From CAWIUB01 sp963839995 (GTDB taxonomy: Bacteria > Actinomycetota > Actinomycetes > Mycobacteriales > Jatrophihabitantaceae), in contig CAWIXH010000009.1 of the NCBI GenBank assembly GCA_963839995.1, positions 52,385 through 116,384 on the forward strand: a stretch of 64,000 nt of DNA. The letters are read 5' to 3'. The notes under the pieces were generated by a model, which was not told where the DNA came from, searched no databases, and saw nothing but the letters and a program-made list of their open reading frames with translations. Positions within the stretch are counted from its first letter, which is position 1. Every line of letters begins with the position of its first letter. The translations under genes were made by a program, and so were the position numbers. Shown in pieces: positions 38,191 to 47,172 of this stretch.

Positions 38191-38610
38191 CTACAGCTGC
38201 GGAGTCACGAGACGCGACGCCTCGACGAACGCTGCGCGGCGGTGATCCTGCTCGTCATCGAGGTCGGCTCCATGCTCGGTGACCAGCACCGGCAGGCCGG
38301 TCACCTCGGCCGCCTGTCGGCAAGTCGCGGCCAGCGAGCCCGGTACGAGCTCGAGCCCCACCCTGGTCACGTTCGCGGTCGCCGGCAGCAGACCGTCCGA
38401 CCCGAACCGCAGCCGGGTGTAGTTCTGCACGCCGACGAAGTCGCCCACCGAGCCGAGGTCACGCAGGAACCGCCGGTTGACCTGCTCGTCGAACGCCTCC
38501 GCCTGCGGCTCGCCGCGGGCTCGGCCACCGCTTGCTGCAGCGACAGCGTCACCCCCGCCCGAATGCCGCTGTGCTCGGCGTGTACGCCCACCGGGTCAGG
38601 GGACGCGTCG
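38191..38610 (-). pseudogene. Glycoside hydrolase family 1 fragment
   Basis: Remnants of a GH1 beta-glucosidase lie in two frames: HSGIRAGVTLSLQQAVAEP, then (other frame) EAFDEQVNRRFLRDLGSVGD and FVGVQNYTRLRFGSDGLLPA. It ends AAEVTGLPVLVTEHGADLDD, which includes the region of the catalytic nucleophile Glu (usually TENG, here TEHG). The rest of the enzyme is absent. The upstream boundary coincides with a duplicated segment starting at 38594. Confidence 0.75.
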
Positions 38611-38768
38611 GCGGCAAAGCAGATCGCCGGACTGGGAAGCCGACCCGGTCGGCGTGGCTCGTGAACCAGCTCGTCCGTTCCAGATCCGGTGTGACGGCAG
38701 AGCTGGCCGACCTGGGCGACGAGTTGCGTGCCGCGGAAAGGGCGCTGGACGGCGGGAGGGATCCGCGA
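38594..38768 (+). repeat. 175-bp decayed copy of the start of the gene at 39385
   Basis: From GGTCAGGGGACGCGTCGG onward the sequence parallels 39503-39676 with scattered substitutions and a one-base insertion near 38760. It corresponds to the N-terminal third of the neighbouring coiled-coil protein gene, but has no continuous frame, and it is joined directly to the GH1 fragment. Confidence 0.8.
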
Positions 38769-38943
38769 CGCGCCTCCACCCGCGAGTTGTTCGGCCCAGC
38801 GCGCTCCCCAACGCGCTAACGGTCGAACAACCCGCCGGATCAGGACGTGACATCGACGCCCGGCTCCATGCACCGGCGAAATACCCGCCGGCCGGATGTA
38901 TTACCGGCTCGGGTGGCGTGTTCTTCGATGTGGGGGGTGCCGG

Positions 38944-39183
38944 ATGAACATCGTTGAGCACCTTCACCCCAAGTCACGTACCACGGTGATTCCGGTAAAT
39001 GGGAAGGCCGTCGTCTACGTGGACGGGGTGCGGGTCGCGGAATTGAACCATGACGAGACGACTGACCTGTCCAACCAGTTATACGAGGCGGCCTGGCGGC
39101 TCACGATGAGGAATGCTCCGAAGGCTGACCTGCCGCCCAAGCGGTACGCGACGCAAGAACGGTTTCTGCCCGCATCCGCTTGA
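38944..39183 (+). CDS. Small hypothetical protein
   Basis: The 79-residue product starts MNIVEHLHPKSRTTVIPVNG and continues VVYVDGVRVAELNHDETTDL and YEAAWRLTMRNAPKADLPPK. GGGGGTG lies about 7 bases before ATG 38944. The amino-acid content is that of a soluble protein and codon use fits coding DNA. I do not recognise the family. Confidence 0.6.
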   Translation: MNIVEHLHPKSRTTVIPVNGKAVVYVDGVRVAELNHDETTDLSNQLYEAAWRLTMRNAPKADLPPKRYATQERFLPASA

Positions 39184-39384
39184 CGGGAAGTATCCGGGCC
39201 AACCTCGATGGAGACAACCGCAGGTGCACGCCGGCTGCTGAGGCACGCCCGAGGTTGTGCCCCGAGTACCACGAGAACTACTTTGGCGCATTCGGCCGAG
39301 ATGCGGAGGGCAACAGCGTCGAGGCGGTTTGCCACTGCCCGGCTAAGCGATGGCTAAGCGTGTCTCTGCAATGCCGTCATCCGG

Positions 39385-40254
39385 GTGCAGGATGATCGGG
39401 TGCCCGTCCGCGACCTGCTGCCTAATGCCGTCGAGGAGCTTTATTCGTGCGACCCGGACGAGTTCATGGCGCGTCGCACGAGTCTTGCGGCTGAGGCGCG
39501 GCGGTCAGGGGACGCGTCGGTGGCGAAGCAGATCGCCGGACTGCGGAAGCCGACCCGATCGGCGTGGACCGTGAACCAGCTCGTCCGCTCGAGATCCGGT
39601 GTGACGGCCGAGCTGGCCGACCTGGGCGACGAGTTGCGCGCCGCGGAAAGGGCGCTGGACGGCGGGAGGATCCGCGAGCTGTCCGTCTGGAGACGTCAGC
39701 TGATCGACGCCTTGGTCCGTCAGGCCTTCCAAGTCAGCGCTCAGCGGTCACCATCGGCAACGCTGCGGGACGAGGTGATCGCTACTCTCGGTGCCGCGGT
39801 AGCCGACCCGCAGGTCGCCGAGCAGCTGCAAGCGGGAACGTTGCTGCGACCCGCCCGCTGGGACGGTTTCGGCGCCGACGCGACGCCCGCATTGACCCTG
39901 GTGCCTGCGCCCACGGGTGGGCCTCGCACCTCGGCGGGGAAGTCGGCGGAGAAGCCGGCGCGCGCCAAGACCCCGGGGACCACGACAGCCGTCGAGGCTG
40001 CCGCTGCAGCGAAGGCCGAACAGGACCGCCGCCGACACGAAGCGATCACCGAGGCCGAGCAGGCGGTGGCCGCTGCCGACAACGCTGCGCAGGTAGCGAT
40101 GGAAGCTGAGCAAGAGCAGCAACAAGCCGTCCGACTAGTCGAGGAGCAGCTGGCCGAGGCCCGTCGGCACCTCGACGGTTCCAGACGCGAGGCGCGTCGG
40201 GCCAGAGTGGAGCAACGCAAGGCGCACCAGGCACTCGGGCGGTTACGAAGGTAG
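39385..40254 (+). CDS. Conserved actinobacterial coiled-coil protein
   Basis: The 289-residue protein (start 39385; nearby starts possible) has an N-terminal module LYSCDPDEFMARRTSLAAEA, then IAGLRKPTRSAWTVNQLVRS. It is followed by a helical middle, a Pro/Ala/Lys linker and a long charged coiled coil (residues about 205-289, EAEQAVAAADNAAQVAMEAE and QRKAHQALGRLRR). Proteins with the LRKPT.AAW.LN motif are widespread in mycobacteria and relatives; function unknown. A decayed copy of its 5' third lies 0.9 kb upstream. Confidence 0.75.
   Translation: MQDDRVPVRDLLPNAVEELYSCDPDEFMARRTSLAAEARRSGDASVAKQIAGLRKPTRSAWTVNQLVRSRSGVTAELADLGDELRAAERALDGGRIRELSVWRRQLIDALVRQAFQVSAQRSPSATLRDEVIATLGAAVADPQVAEQLQAGTLLRPARWDGFGADATPALTLVPAPTGGPRTSAGKSAEKPARAKTPGTTTAVEAAAAAKAEQDRRRHEAITEAEQAVAAADNAAQVAMEAEQEQQQAVRLVEEQLAEARRHLDGSRREARRARVEQRKAHQALGRLRR
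39503..39676 (+). repeat. Partner copy of the 175-bp duplication
   Basis: This stretch inside the coiled-coil gene is the intact partner of 38594-38768. Here the reading frame is continuous, so this is the source or the maintained copy. Confidence 0.8.
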
Positions 40255-40284
40255 CGCCTCATCACGGGTGGGAGGCTGGCGTCC

Positions 40285-41448
40285 GTGGGTGCTGTCGAAG
40301 TCGTCCGAGCAGAACGCACGGGCGGTTATCGGCGGGACCGCTTCACCTGGGCAGCGTTTGCGGGGTTGCTGGTGTTCGGGTTCCTGAACAGCGCGCTCGG
40401 GCCGGTGCTTCCCTACCTTCGTGCCGCAGAACACCTGTCTTATCTCCCGGCGGCGGCATGCCAGGCCGCCTTCGCCGTCGGCGGTGGCGTCGCCGGACTG
40501 TTGAGCGCGCGGCTGGCGCCCCCGTATAGCCGGGGCTGGGTGCTGCGGCTGGGGTTGGCGGGCATGGCCGCCGCTGGACTGGGCCTGGCCTACGGCAGCC
40601 GCTATCCAGTCACCGTGCTGTCGGCGTTCGTGATGAGCCTGCTGGGCACCGCCGCGTTGATCAGCATCTGGTCCGGGCTGGCGGACGCACACGGAGAGCA
40701 TCGAGCGGTCGCGATGACCGAGGGCGAGGTTGCCGTCAGCCTGGGCGGCGTCACCGTCCCGTTGGTCATCAGTGCCGTCGCCGCCAGTGTGCTGGGCTGG
40801 CAGTTCGCCTTCGTGATCTGCGCTGGCGGCATAGTGGCCGTCCTGGCCATCTTCGCCGGCACCCGGATCCCGATGCCGCCGATCGAACCCGACAAGCCCC
40901 CGCCGAAAAGCCGCTGGCTGGCGCCGACCCTGGTGCTCTGCTTCGCCGTCGTGGCCCTGGAGTGGTGCGTGACCTTCTGGCTGGCCAGCTACCTCGACGA
41001 CGACGTCGGGCTCTCCCGCGGCGTGGCCGTCGCGATGAGCGGCGGGCTTTACGCGGCGATGCTGGCCGGACGTCTGCTGGCGAGCCGGCTCGCGCGGCAG
41101 GTCTCAGCCGAGCGGCTGCTCACCGGTGCCCTGGCGATCGCCTTGGCGGGCCTGCTAGGCCTGCTCGGCGCCCGCGGCGCGGTAGCGGCCGGCGTTGCCG
41201 TGGCCATCGTCGGGGTTGGGCTCGGCCCGACCTTCCCGCTGACCGGCGCGCTGCACGTGGCAGCAAACTCCGCTCGGTCGACCTCGGCCATGTCCCACAT
41301 GCTCGTGACGGCGTCGCTAGGCCAGATCCTGGGCCCATTGATCATCGGCGCGATCGCGTCGGCGACCACTCTGCGCGCGGGCCTGCTTGTCACATTTCCG
41401 CTGGCCTCGCTCGCCGCCGTGGCCCTCTCACGCTACGCGCGGCGCTAG
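40285..41448 (+). CDS. MFS transporter (12 helices)
   Basis: The 387-residue protein has about 12 membrane helices (FAGLLVFGFLNSALGPVLPY at the N-terminus, GGLYAAMLAGRLLASRLARQ and a FPLTGALHVAANSARSTSAM loop later). It resembles small fucose-permease/YfmO-like MFS members. The substrate is unknown. Its stop codon TAG (41446-41448) coincides with the CTAG at the left end of an IS1634-type element, so the insertion just spared the coding sequence. Confidence 0.88.
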   Translation: MGAVEVVRAERTGGYRRDRFTWAAFAGLLVFGFLNSALGPVLPYLRAAEHLSYLPAAACQAAFAVGGGVAGLLSARLAPPYSRGWVLRLGLAGMAAAGLGLAYGSRYPVTVLSAFVMSLLGTAALISIWSGLADAHGEHRAVAMTEGEVAVSLGGVTVPLVISAVAASVLGWQFAFVICAGGIVAVLAIFAGTRIPMPPIEPDKPPPKSRWLAPTLVLCFAVVALEWCVTFWLASYLDDDVGLSRGVAVAMSGGLYAAMLAGRLLASRLARQVSAERLLTGALAIALAGLLGLLGARGAVAAGVAVAIVGVGLGPTFPLTGALHVAANSARSTSAMSHMLVTASLGQILGPLIIGAIASATTLRAGLLVTFPLASLAAVALSRYARR

Positions 41449-41474
41449 CCCGAAGTTACGTGATCTTGAGGGTG

Positions 41475-41502
41475 CGAAACCCCCGCTCGAGCGGGGGTTT
41501 CG
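41475..41502. terminator. Perfect 12-bp stem hairpin inside the IS1634 left end
   Basis: CGAAACCCCCGC-TCGA-GCGGGGGTTTCG is a perfect stem with a 4-base loop, 27 bp after the MFS stop and 26 bp before the transposase stop on the other strand. It can serve as a bidirectional terminator, protecting the IS from outside transcription. Confidence 0.75.
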
Positions 41503-41921
41503 CTGGTTTGTGGGGCGGTTGTTCTGTCTACGCGATGGTGAGCGGGACGGTGGTGTGGAGTAGGTGGAAGGCGTGCCGCTGGGTGGGGGTGGGTTCGGTG
41601 AGGGTGGGCACGACGGGTCCGTCGGGTCCGTATTGCAGGTCGTTGCGGGTGAGGGTGGCGAGGTGGTCGAGCAGGCCGCGGAAGTCGTGTAGCGGCTGGT
41701 CGTGGGCGTCGCGGTGCCGGTGGGCTTTGTGTTCGGCGGCGGCTGATCGTTGGGCGGGGGCGACGGGGTTGTCGCGGCTGGGTGGGTGTTCGTCGGTGTA
41801 GGTGAGTGGCGCCCAGGCTGTGCGCAGGTGCCAGATCAGGTAGGCGGCCAGGGTGCAGAGCAGCACGTGGGCGCGGACTGGGCTGCTCCGCGAATTTCGG
41901 ACATGTAATTGGTGGTGTTTC

Positions 41922-42812
41922 TTACGCCGCGGAAAGAGATCCGCGCTTGTTGATGTAGTCGTTGTAGGCTTCGTGTGGTGTCCGATAGCCGAGTGCCGAG
42001 TGAAGCCTGCGACGATTATAGCGGAATTCGATGTACTGCACAATATCACGTCGTGCGTGTTCTAGGGTTGGATATTGGGTGCGATTGACGCGCTCGACTT
42101 TCAACGCGGCATTGAAGGATTCGGCGAGCGCATTGTCGTAGCAGATACCGGTGCGGCCGACCGAGGGGCGAATACCCAGCGCGGTAGCGTGTTTCGCGAA
42201 CTGGTCGGACATGTATTGTGTTCCGCGATCGGAGTGGAATATACACTCGTCGGCGAGGTCGTAATTGCGGGCGGCCATGTCCAACGCGTCCACGACGAGG
42301 TCGGTGCGCATGTGCTCGGCGACCGCCCAGCCGATGCATGCCTTGGTGTGGCAGTCGATGACGGTGGCCAGGTAAGCCCAGCCGCGCCAGGTGGGAATGT
42401 AGGTGATGTCCCCGACAAGCTTGCTGCCCGGCGCGGCGGCGGTGAAGTCGCGGGCCACTAGGTCCGGTACTGCACTTGCGTCGCCCGGGGTCGTGGTGGT
42501 GGGCCGGAAGGGCTTGGGCTGGCAGGGGTACAGGCCGAGATCGCGCATCACCGCTCGCACCAGCTCCGGGCTGGCCGGGACCTGCCCGCGGGCCAGCTCG
42601 GCATGCACCCGCCGGTAGCCGTAGATGCCGTCCGCCTCCTCGAACACGACGGCCACGAGGACCTCCAGCTCACGCCGGCGCTCGGCGGTCGCCGACGCCG
42701 GCCGCGACCGCCAGTCGTAGTAGCCCGACGCCGAAACCTGTGACCACCGGCACATCGACCGGACCGGGTAGAACGCCTTCTGCGCATCGATGAACTCGTA
42801 CCGCTCGCTCAC
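41922..42812 (-). CDS. IS3-family transposase OrfB (DDE integrase)
   Basis: The 296-residue rve-type integrase starts with GTG overlapping the orfA stop (GTGA) and opens VSERYEFIDAQKAFYPVRSM. Catalytic residues are visible: KLVGDITYIPTWRGWAYLAT (first Asp), CIFHSDRGTQYMSDQF (second Asp), CYDNALAESFNAALKVE (Glu). The C-terminal YIEFRYNRRRLHSALGYRTP is typical. Full-length OrfAB may also arise by -1 frameshifting. Confidence 0.93.
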   Translation of the reverse strand: MSERYEFIDAQKAFYPVRSMCRWSQVSASGYYDWRSRPASATAERRRELEVLVAVVFEEADGIYGYRRVHAELARGQVPASPELVRAVMRDLGLYPCQPKPFRPTTTTPGDASAVPDLVARDFTAAAPGSKLVGDITYIPTWRGWAYLATVIDCHTKACIGWAVAEHMRTDLVVDALDMAARNYDLADECIFHSDRGTQYMSDQFAKHATALGIRPSVGRTGICYDNALAESFNAALKVERVNRTQYPTLEHARRDIVQYIEFRYNRRRLHSALGYRTPHEAYNDYINKRGSLSAA

Positions 42813-43099
42813 CGATACTCCTGGGCGAAGAAGGCCGCCGCTTTTCCCAGGAACTCGCTCTTCATCCGCAATTCCCGAACTTCCCGCTCCAATTCTCGCA
42901 GTCGCGCCCGCTCCGTAATATTCAACGGCGGCTCGTCCTCGACGTGCTCGGCCCGATACTTCGCCACCCAATTACCCAGGGTGGTTTCGTTCAGGTGGAT
43001 CTCCCGTGCAACATCGGCGATCGGCCGAGATGACTCGATCACCATCTTTACCGCCTCGTCCTTAAACTCGGGCGAATACTTCCTGCGCCGTTCTGACAT
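42809..43099 (-). CDS. IS3-family transposase OrfA (HTH)
   Basis: The 96-residue protein starts MSERRRKYSPEFKDEAVKMV, then IADVAREIHLNETTLGNWVA (HTH), followed by a leucine-zipper-like RARLRELEREVRELRMKSEF. It binds IS ends and assists OrfB. No lesions were seen. Confidence 0.93.
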   Translation of the reverse strand: MSERRRKYSPEFKDEAVKMVIESSRPIADVAREIHLNETTLGNWVAKYRAEHVEDEPPLNITERARLRELEREVRELRMKSEFLGKAAAFFAQEYR

Positions 43100-44771
43100 T
43101 TCCCATCCTCCATTCCGGTCCGGACCCTATAAGGGCCGGTGTCCGAAATCTGGGAGGCAGGCCACACCCGGTCGGTGGTCCAGTGCCGGATGGGACGCAG
43201 GTCCAGGTCGTCGGTGTTGAGCGAGCGGAAGTCGCGTTCGAGGTGGGCGAGGTTCTTGTAGGCGGTCACGGTTGCGGGCGTGTCGAGTTGGTCGGCGGGC
43301 ATGCTGGTGCGGATGACGTAGATGCCGTCCAGGGCGGCCTCGGCGTCGATCTTGGGTTGGTTGCGGGTGACGGCGAGTGTGTCATCGGTGACGGCCAGCT
43401 GGAAGTGTTTGGCCATCTTGTACTTGTCGATCAGCTTGCCGACCTTGACGCCGATCGCGTCGGCGCCGCGTAGCCGGCCGGCGGCCACCCGGTCGGCGAG
43501 TGGGGCGAGGGCGTGCTCGGTCGCGGCGAGTAGGGCGTCGCGTTTGCGGGCCCGCTCGGCGGCCAATAGTGGGTTGCGGCAGGCGATCAGCCGTTCGTTC
43601 GGGTAGTCGGGGTGGGCGATCTCGGCCAGGTCGGCCTGGTCGAACAGCGACAGTTGCAGCGGCCCGTCCTCGGCGGCGAGTTTGGCGATGGCCGGGGCGC
43701 GTAGGCAGGTCAGCCAGCCCAGCCCGCCCAGTTCGCGCAGCGCGTCGATGCGCGCGGTGGTGATCATGCCGCGGTCGCCGACCATCACCATCTCGCGCAG
43801 CCCGAACCTGGTGCGCACCACCTCGACGGCCTGCACGAACGCGGCCGGGTCGGCGGTGTTACCCGGGAACACGCGCACCGCGACCGGGCGGCCGGCCGGG
43901 TCGGTGAGCAGCCCGTACTCGATCTGCGCCTTGCCCTTCTTGCCGTCGCGGGAGTAGCCGCGCGCCGCCAGCGGGCAGTGCGAGCCTTCCATCCACGAGG
44001 AGGACAGGTCGAAGTAGGCCATCCGGGTCGGGTTCGCTGCCGGGGCGAGGTGCCGGCGGGCCAGTGCCGCTTCGATGCTGTCCTGGCGGGTGTGCAGCCA
44101 GTCCATCGCCGCGTATACCTCGTCGGTCGACGCGTCGGCCACGCCCAGGTCGGCGCCCAGGCTGGTGTCGTCCCACCACGCCAGCGTGGCCAGCTTGCTG
44201 GCCGGTCGCAGCACCCGGGAGATGATCAGTGCCAGGGGCCAGGTCCCGTTCCCGGCAGGCCGGGCCCAGCAGGCCCGGCAGCCCGAGCGCCTTGGCCTGC
44301 GCCCACACGGCGGCCACGTGCCCGTGCGGCAGCGAGCGGGTCACCGTCACCGCCGCCGAGGCGGGCACGAACGCCTCGCCCTTCAGCGAGCGGGAGATCA
44401 CCTCGATCAGCTCGCCGGGCAGGTGCGACAGGTTCGCCAGCGTCTCGTGCCGGACCGCCCCGCCGTCGCGGTAGGAGCGGCGCAGCAGGTAGGAGCGGTA
44501 CTCGCGCTGCTCCCCGCTGGCCAACCGCTGCCGCCGTATCACCTTGGCCACATGCATCGCGCCGGTGCGTCGCGCCATAGCCAACACAATAACCCAAACA
44601 ATGCCCCACCCTTGGCAGGACACGCCGATACTCTTGGCTACACAACCGGCGGGCGAGTCGACCACAACCCTTGCAGGACCGGGACCTCAGCAGCTAAGAC
44701 CGACGTAACTTCGGGCTAGCGGCTATTCGATGCCCTTACGCGGTGCGCCCGCGACCACTCATAGTGTGCCT

Positions 44772-45214
44772 ATGACCCTTTCGCTGCACAGCCCGGCGTT
44801 CGACGAAGGCGAACCGATTCCGGCACGGTTCAGTCACGCCCAAGGAGATCTGTCCCCGGCCTTGAGCTGGGACGGCGTGCCCGAGGGCAGCGTCGAGTTG
44901 GTGCTGCTCGTCGACGACCCGGATGCCCCGATCGAGGGCAGTTTCGTGCATTGGGTCGTCTGCGGCCTCGATCCGGCTCGGGCCGGGCTCGCAGAAGGCG
45001 AGACGCCGCGCTCGGAGCCAACGGCTTCGGGAAGCTCGGTTACCTCGGTCCCGCGCCGCCAGCCGGCCACGGCCCACACCGCTACGTGTTCCGGCTGCTC
45101 GCCGTCGACCGGCCGGTGGCGCTGCCCGCAGGATCCAGCTATCAGCAGCTCGAGGCCGCGACGGCTGGTCACGTCCTGGCCGAGGCCCGGCTGATCGGCA
45201 GCTACCAGCAATGA
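44772..45214 (+). pseudogene. YbhB/YbcL (PEBP, Raf-kinase-inhibitor-like) protein, frameshifted
   Basis: It starts MTLSLHSPAFDEGEPIPARF. The first half is well conserved: GDLSPALSWDGVPEGSVELV, LLVDDPDAPIEGSFVHWVVC. A frame change near 45010 separates it from the second half: ALGANGFGKLGYLGPAPPAG, HGPHRYVFRLLAVDRPVALP, and the end AEARLIGSYQQ. One small indel could explain it. The family binds small anionic ligands. It lies directly beyond the IS1634 right end. Confidence 0.8.
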
Positions 45215-45216
45215 GA

Positions 45217-45474
45217 TCAGTCCGGGACGCGCTGCGTTCCGGCGTCGTCGGGTAGTGCGGTGCGCGACGCCGGGTGCTCGATGAGGGCGAGTACCCGGGT
45301 GGCCATGAAACGGGCGGTACGCACCGGGGTCGCGCCACGCGTCAGTTCGGTCACCTCGACGATGCCACGGCCATGGGTGACCTCGACGCGCCGGCCTGCG
45401 CGGGTGGCCTGGATCTCGTAGGTGCGGGTCGTCCCTCCGGCGTCGATCACGATCTCGACGCGGTCGCCCTTCAT
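45217..45474 (-). CDS. Small hypothetical protein
   Basis: The 85-residue frame starts MKGDRVEIVIDAGGTTRTYE and continues GRRVEVTHGRGIVEVTELTR and ARFMATRVLALIEHP. Two beta-rich stretches and a helix are suggested. The frame is open upstream to 45741, but before 45475 it lacks coding character. The stop abuts the convergent YbhB gene. Family not recognised. Confidence 0.5.
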   Translation of the reverse strand: MKGDRVEIVIDAGGTTRTYEIQATRAGRRVEVTHGRGIVEVTELTRGATPVRTARFMATRVLALIEHPASRTALPDDAGTQRVPD

Positions 45475-45550
45475 CGCAGCCTCGATGCCACGCAGACATT
45501 GTTTCAGGTCCGGTGAGGTTGGCGTCGACGGCTGCGTACTGGCCCGCCCG

Positions 45551-45653
45551 TAGGCCCGAGCAGCCCGAACACGGTGCCATTGGGCACCTCGAAACCGACG
45601 CCGTCGAGCGCCACCACCTGCCGGAAGCGCGTGGCGAGATCCTCGTCCTGCAC
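45551..45653 (-). pseudogene. DrrA-like ABC transporter ATPase fragment
   Basis: About 34 codons read VQDEDLATRFRQVVALDGVG, then FEVPNGTVFGLLGP, the N-terminus of daunorubicin-resistance-type ABC ATPases up to the Walker A site. There the match ends (TGGP in place of NGAGKTT). Nothing of the rest of the gene is present. Confidence 0.6.
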
Positions 45654-45721
45654 TGCAGCGTCCGCCGTCACTTCGGGGTCGCACTGGTAGATGGACGACG
45701 TAATGGGCAAGGATTATGGGA

Positions 45722-45895
45722 ATGGACCACACCATCACCATCGTCGAGACCGGCGAGGGCCGCGCTCACGCGGTGTGCTCGTGTGGCTGGCGCAGCGCGG
45801 TATTCGGTGCGGACAAGTCGGAGGGAACCATGGACGCGCTGCAGCAGGCAGTCGACGCGGGTGACCTGCACGTGTGGGAGGCGTCGCTCCAGTAG
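45722..45895 (+). CDS. Small protein (57 residues)
   Basis: ATG 45722 starts MDHTITIVETGEGRAHAVCS, followed by CGWRSAVFGADKSEGTMDAL and LHVWEASLQ, ending in TAG at 45893-45895. The C-S-C-G-W motif resembles short zinc-finger-like or DUF-type actinobacterial proteins. It overlaps, antisense, the last 43 codons of the reductase frame at 45766-47136, whose tail there looks non-conserved. Confidence 0.55.
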   Translation: MDHTITIVETGEGRAHAVCSCGWRSAVFGADKSEGTMDALQQAVDAGDLHVWEASLQ

Positions 45896-47136
45896 TCCGC
45901 GAACCAGGTGCTCGTGCGGCTGCGGGCCGCGCCGGCGGCGACCAGCCGGGCGGCGAGCGCCGCAATCGTCCGGTGCCGGCTGGGCGGGGCACCGCGGACC
46001 AGGTCGTTCCAGTACAGCGCCCAGGCTCCGGCGACGGCATTGCGCAGCGGGCTGGCGGTGAGCGCCCGCCCGGTGATGGAGACCGCCCGCGGGTGGCGCA
46101 CGATGCCGGACTGGACGGCTGCGTTGACCCGCTGGTGGCCGGTGAATGCGCGTAGCGAGGCTTGGTAGTGGCCGGCTGCGCGGGCGGCACCGGCGTCGAG
46201 AATCGCGGTAGCCGCGGCCATGCCGCTGGCCATCGCCTGGGCGATCCCTTCACCCTGCAGCGGATTGATCAGTCCGGCGGCGTCGCCGACGAGCAGGACG
46301 TTGCCTCGGGCGGGGACGGTGCCTACGAGCCCCATCTTCAACCAGCCACCCAGCCGATCCGCCGGGGCCCTACCGAGCTTCCCCGGCAGCAGGCCGGCCC
46401 GGGCGAGATGCTCGAGGAAGGCGGGCAGCCGTTCTCCCGCTTCGCGAACGGCCGTGCGGTCTGCGCCGACGGCCAGCCCGAGCCCGACGTTCGCCCTGCC
46501 GTCAGGGGTGGGGAAGATCCAGCCGTAGCCGGGGAAGACCTGCCAGCTCGCGGGCTCCCACAGCAGGATGTAGGGCAGCTGAACCGGTGCGTCGAGGTAG
46601 CAGCGCAGCGCGAAGCCCCACAGCGCCTGGCGCGGATCGATCAGCCCGGCTGCCTCGGCCACCGCGCTCGTGGCGCCGTCGGCACCAATCACCACGTCCG
46701 CAGCCAACTCACCATGGGCGGCCAGCCGCACACCGGTCGGCGTTGGTGGTTCGCCGACCAGCCCGGTGACCCGATCCTGGATCGCACATGCCCCCGCGCC
46801 GACGGCAGCCTCGAATAGCCGGGCGTCGAAGGTGTGCCGAGGGATGGCCAGCCCGTGATCCGGGTAGTCGACCCCGGCCCGCGCGGGCAGCAGCGCCCGG
46901 CGACCGGACGGGCCGACGAGCACCATGTCGCCGACGGGCTGCCCGTCCGGCATCGGCAGGCCAAGGTCGGCGAGCAGCTGGACGCCACGCGGCCCGACCA
47001 GGTCGCCACAGGCCTTGTCACGCGGGAACGCGCGGCGATCCACCAGGGCTATGCGCGCCCCGGCCCGAGCCAGCCGCAGCGCCGCCGTGCTGCCCGCCGG
47101 CCCGGCGCCTACGATGACGGCGTCGAACCGGGGCAC
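45766..47136 (-). CDS. Geranylgeranyl-reductase-family FAD enzyme (menaquinone reductase-like)
   Basis: The FAD-binding Rossmann motif is VIVGAGPAGSTAALRLARAG at residues 7-26. FPRDKACGDLVGPRGVQLL and the second FAD motif VLLVGDAAGLINPLQGEGIA follow. The family reduces double bonds of isoprenoid chains; MenJ of mycobacteria, which saturates one menaquinone isoprene unit, is a member. It is divergent from the UbiE/MenG-type methyltransferase (36 bp apart), which supports a menaquinone role. The last ~45 codons do not look conserved, so the true end may be near 45900 with a small frameshift. Confidence 0.85.
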   Translation of the reverse strand: MPRFDAVIVGAGPAGSTAALRLARAGARIALVDRRAFPRDKACGDLVGPRGVQLLADLGLPMPDGQPVGDMVLVGPSGRRALLPARAGVDYPDHGLAIPRHTFDARLFEAAVGAGACAIQDRVTGLVGEPPTPTGVRLAAHGELAADVVIGADGATSAVAEAAGLIDPRQALWGFALRCYLDAPVQLPYILLWEPASWQVFPGYGWIFPTPDGRANVGLGLAVGADRTAVREAGERLPAFLEHLARAGLLPGKLGRAPADRLGGWLKMGLVGTVPARGNVLLVGDAAGLINPLQGEGIAQAMASGMAAATAILDAGAARAAGHYQASLRAFTGHQRVNAAVQSGIVRHPRAVSITGRALTASPLRNAVAGAWALYWNDLVRGAPPSRHRTIAALAARLVAAGAARSRTSTWFADYWSDASHTCRSPASTACCSASMVPSDLSAPNTALRQPHEHTA

Positions 47137-47172
47137 GGCGGGCTGCCCTGCAGCGAGCGGGCGGAGATCGAG

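Larger units (their letters stand above)
41879..43164. mobile_element. IS3-family element, apparently intact
   Basis: The 1286-bp element has TG...CA ends and 25-bp imperfect inverted repeats (41879-41903 and 43140-43164, 19 of 25 identical, the inner ATTTCGGACA perfect). Flanks are GAC and CAC, so a 3-bp duplication is not clear. It has two transposase genes in the usual orfA-orfB order on the minus strand, both without lesions. It is inserted inside the IS1634 transposase. Confidence 0.85.
41528..44578 (-). pseudogene. IS1634-family transposase, frameshifted and interrupted
   Basis: The N-terminus starts MARRTGAMHVAKVIRRQRLA at 44578 and runs to LLGPACRERDLA, where an extra base in the G run at about 44234-44237 shifts the frame. 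The next frame carries the DDE core (RMAYFDLSSSWMEGSHCPLA, GYSRDGKKGKAQIEYGLL, MVMVGDRGMITTARIDALRE) down to RPIRHWTTDRV at 43164, where the IS3 element begins. After it, from 41878, the frame resumes RAHVLLCTLAAYLIWHLRTA and ends at 41528. Both lesions inactivate it. Confidence 0.88.
41443..44721. mobile_element. IS1634-family element with an IS3-family element inside
   Basis: The ends are 19-bp perfect inverted repeats when the flanking CTAG is included: CGCTAGCCCGAAGTTACGT at 41443-41461 and its complement at 44703-44721. CTAG at both ends may be a 4-bp target duplication. Without the nested 1286-bp IS3 element it would be 1993 bp, normal for IS1634. Its single transposase gene is frameshifted and interrupted. 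Confidence 0.82.

Noticed and set aside
45766..45900. C-terminal tail of the geranylgeranyl-reductase frame as a functional extension
   Set aside because: The tail is not family-like and lies antisense to a better-looking small gene, so a lost stop or small frameshift is more likely.
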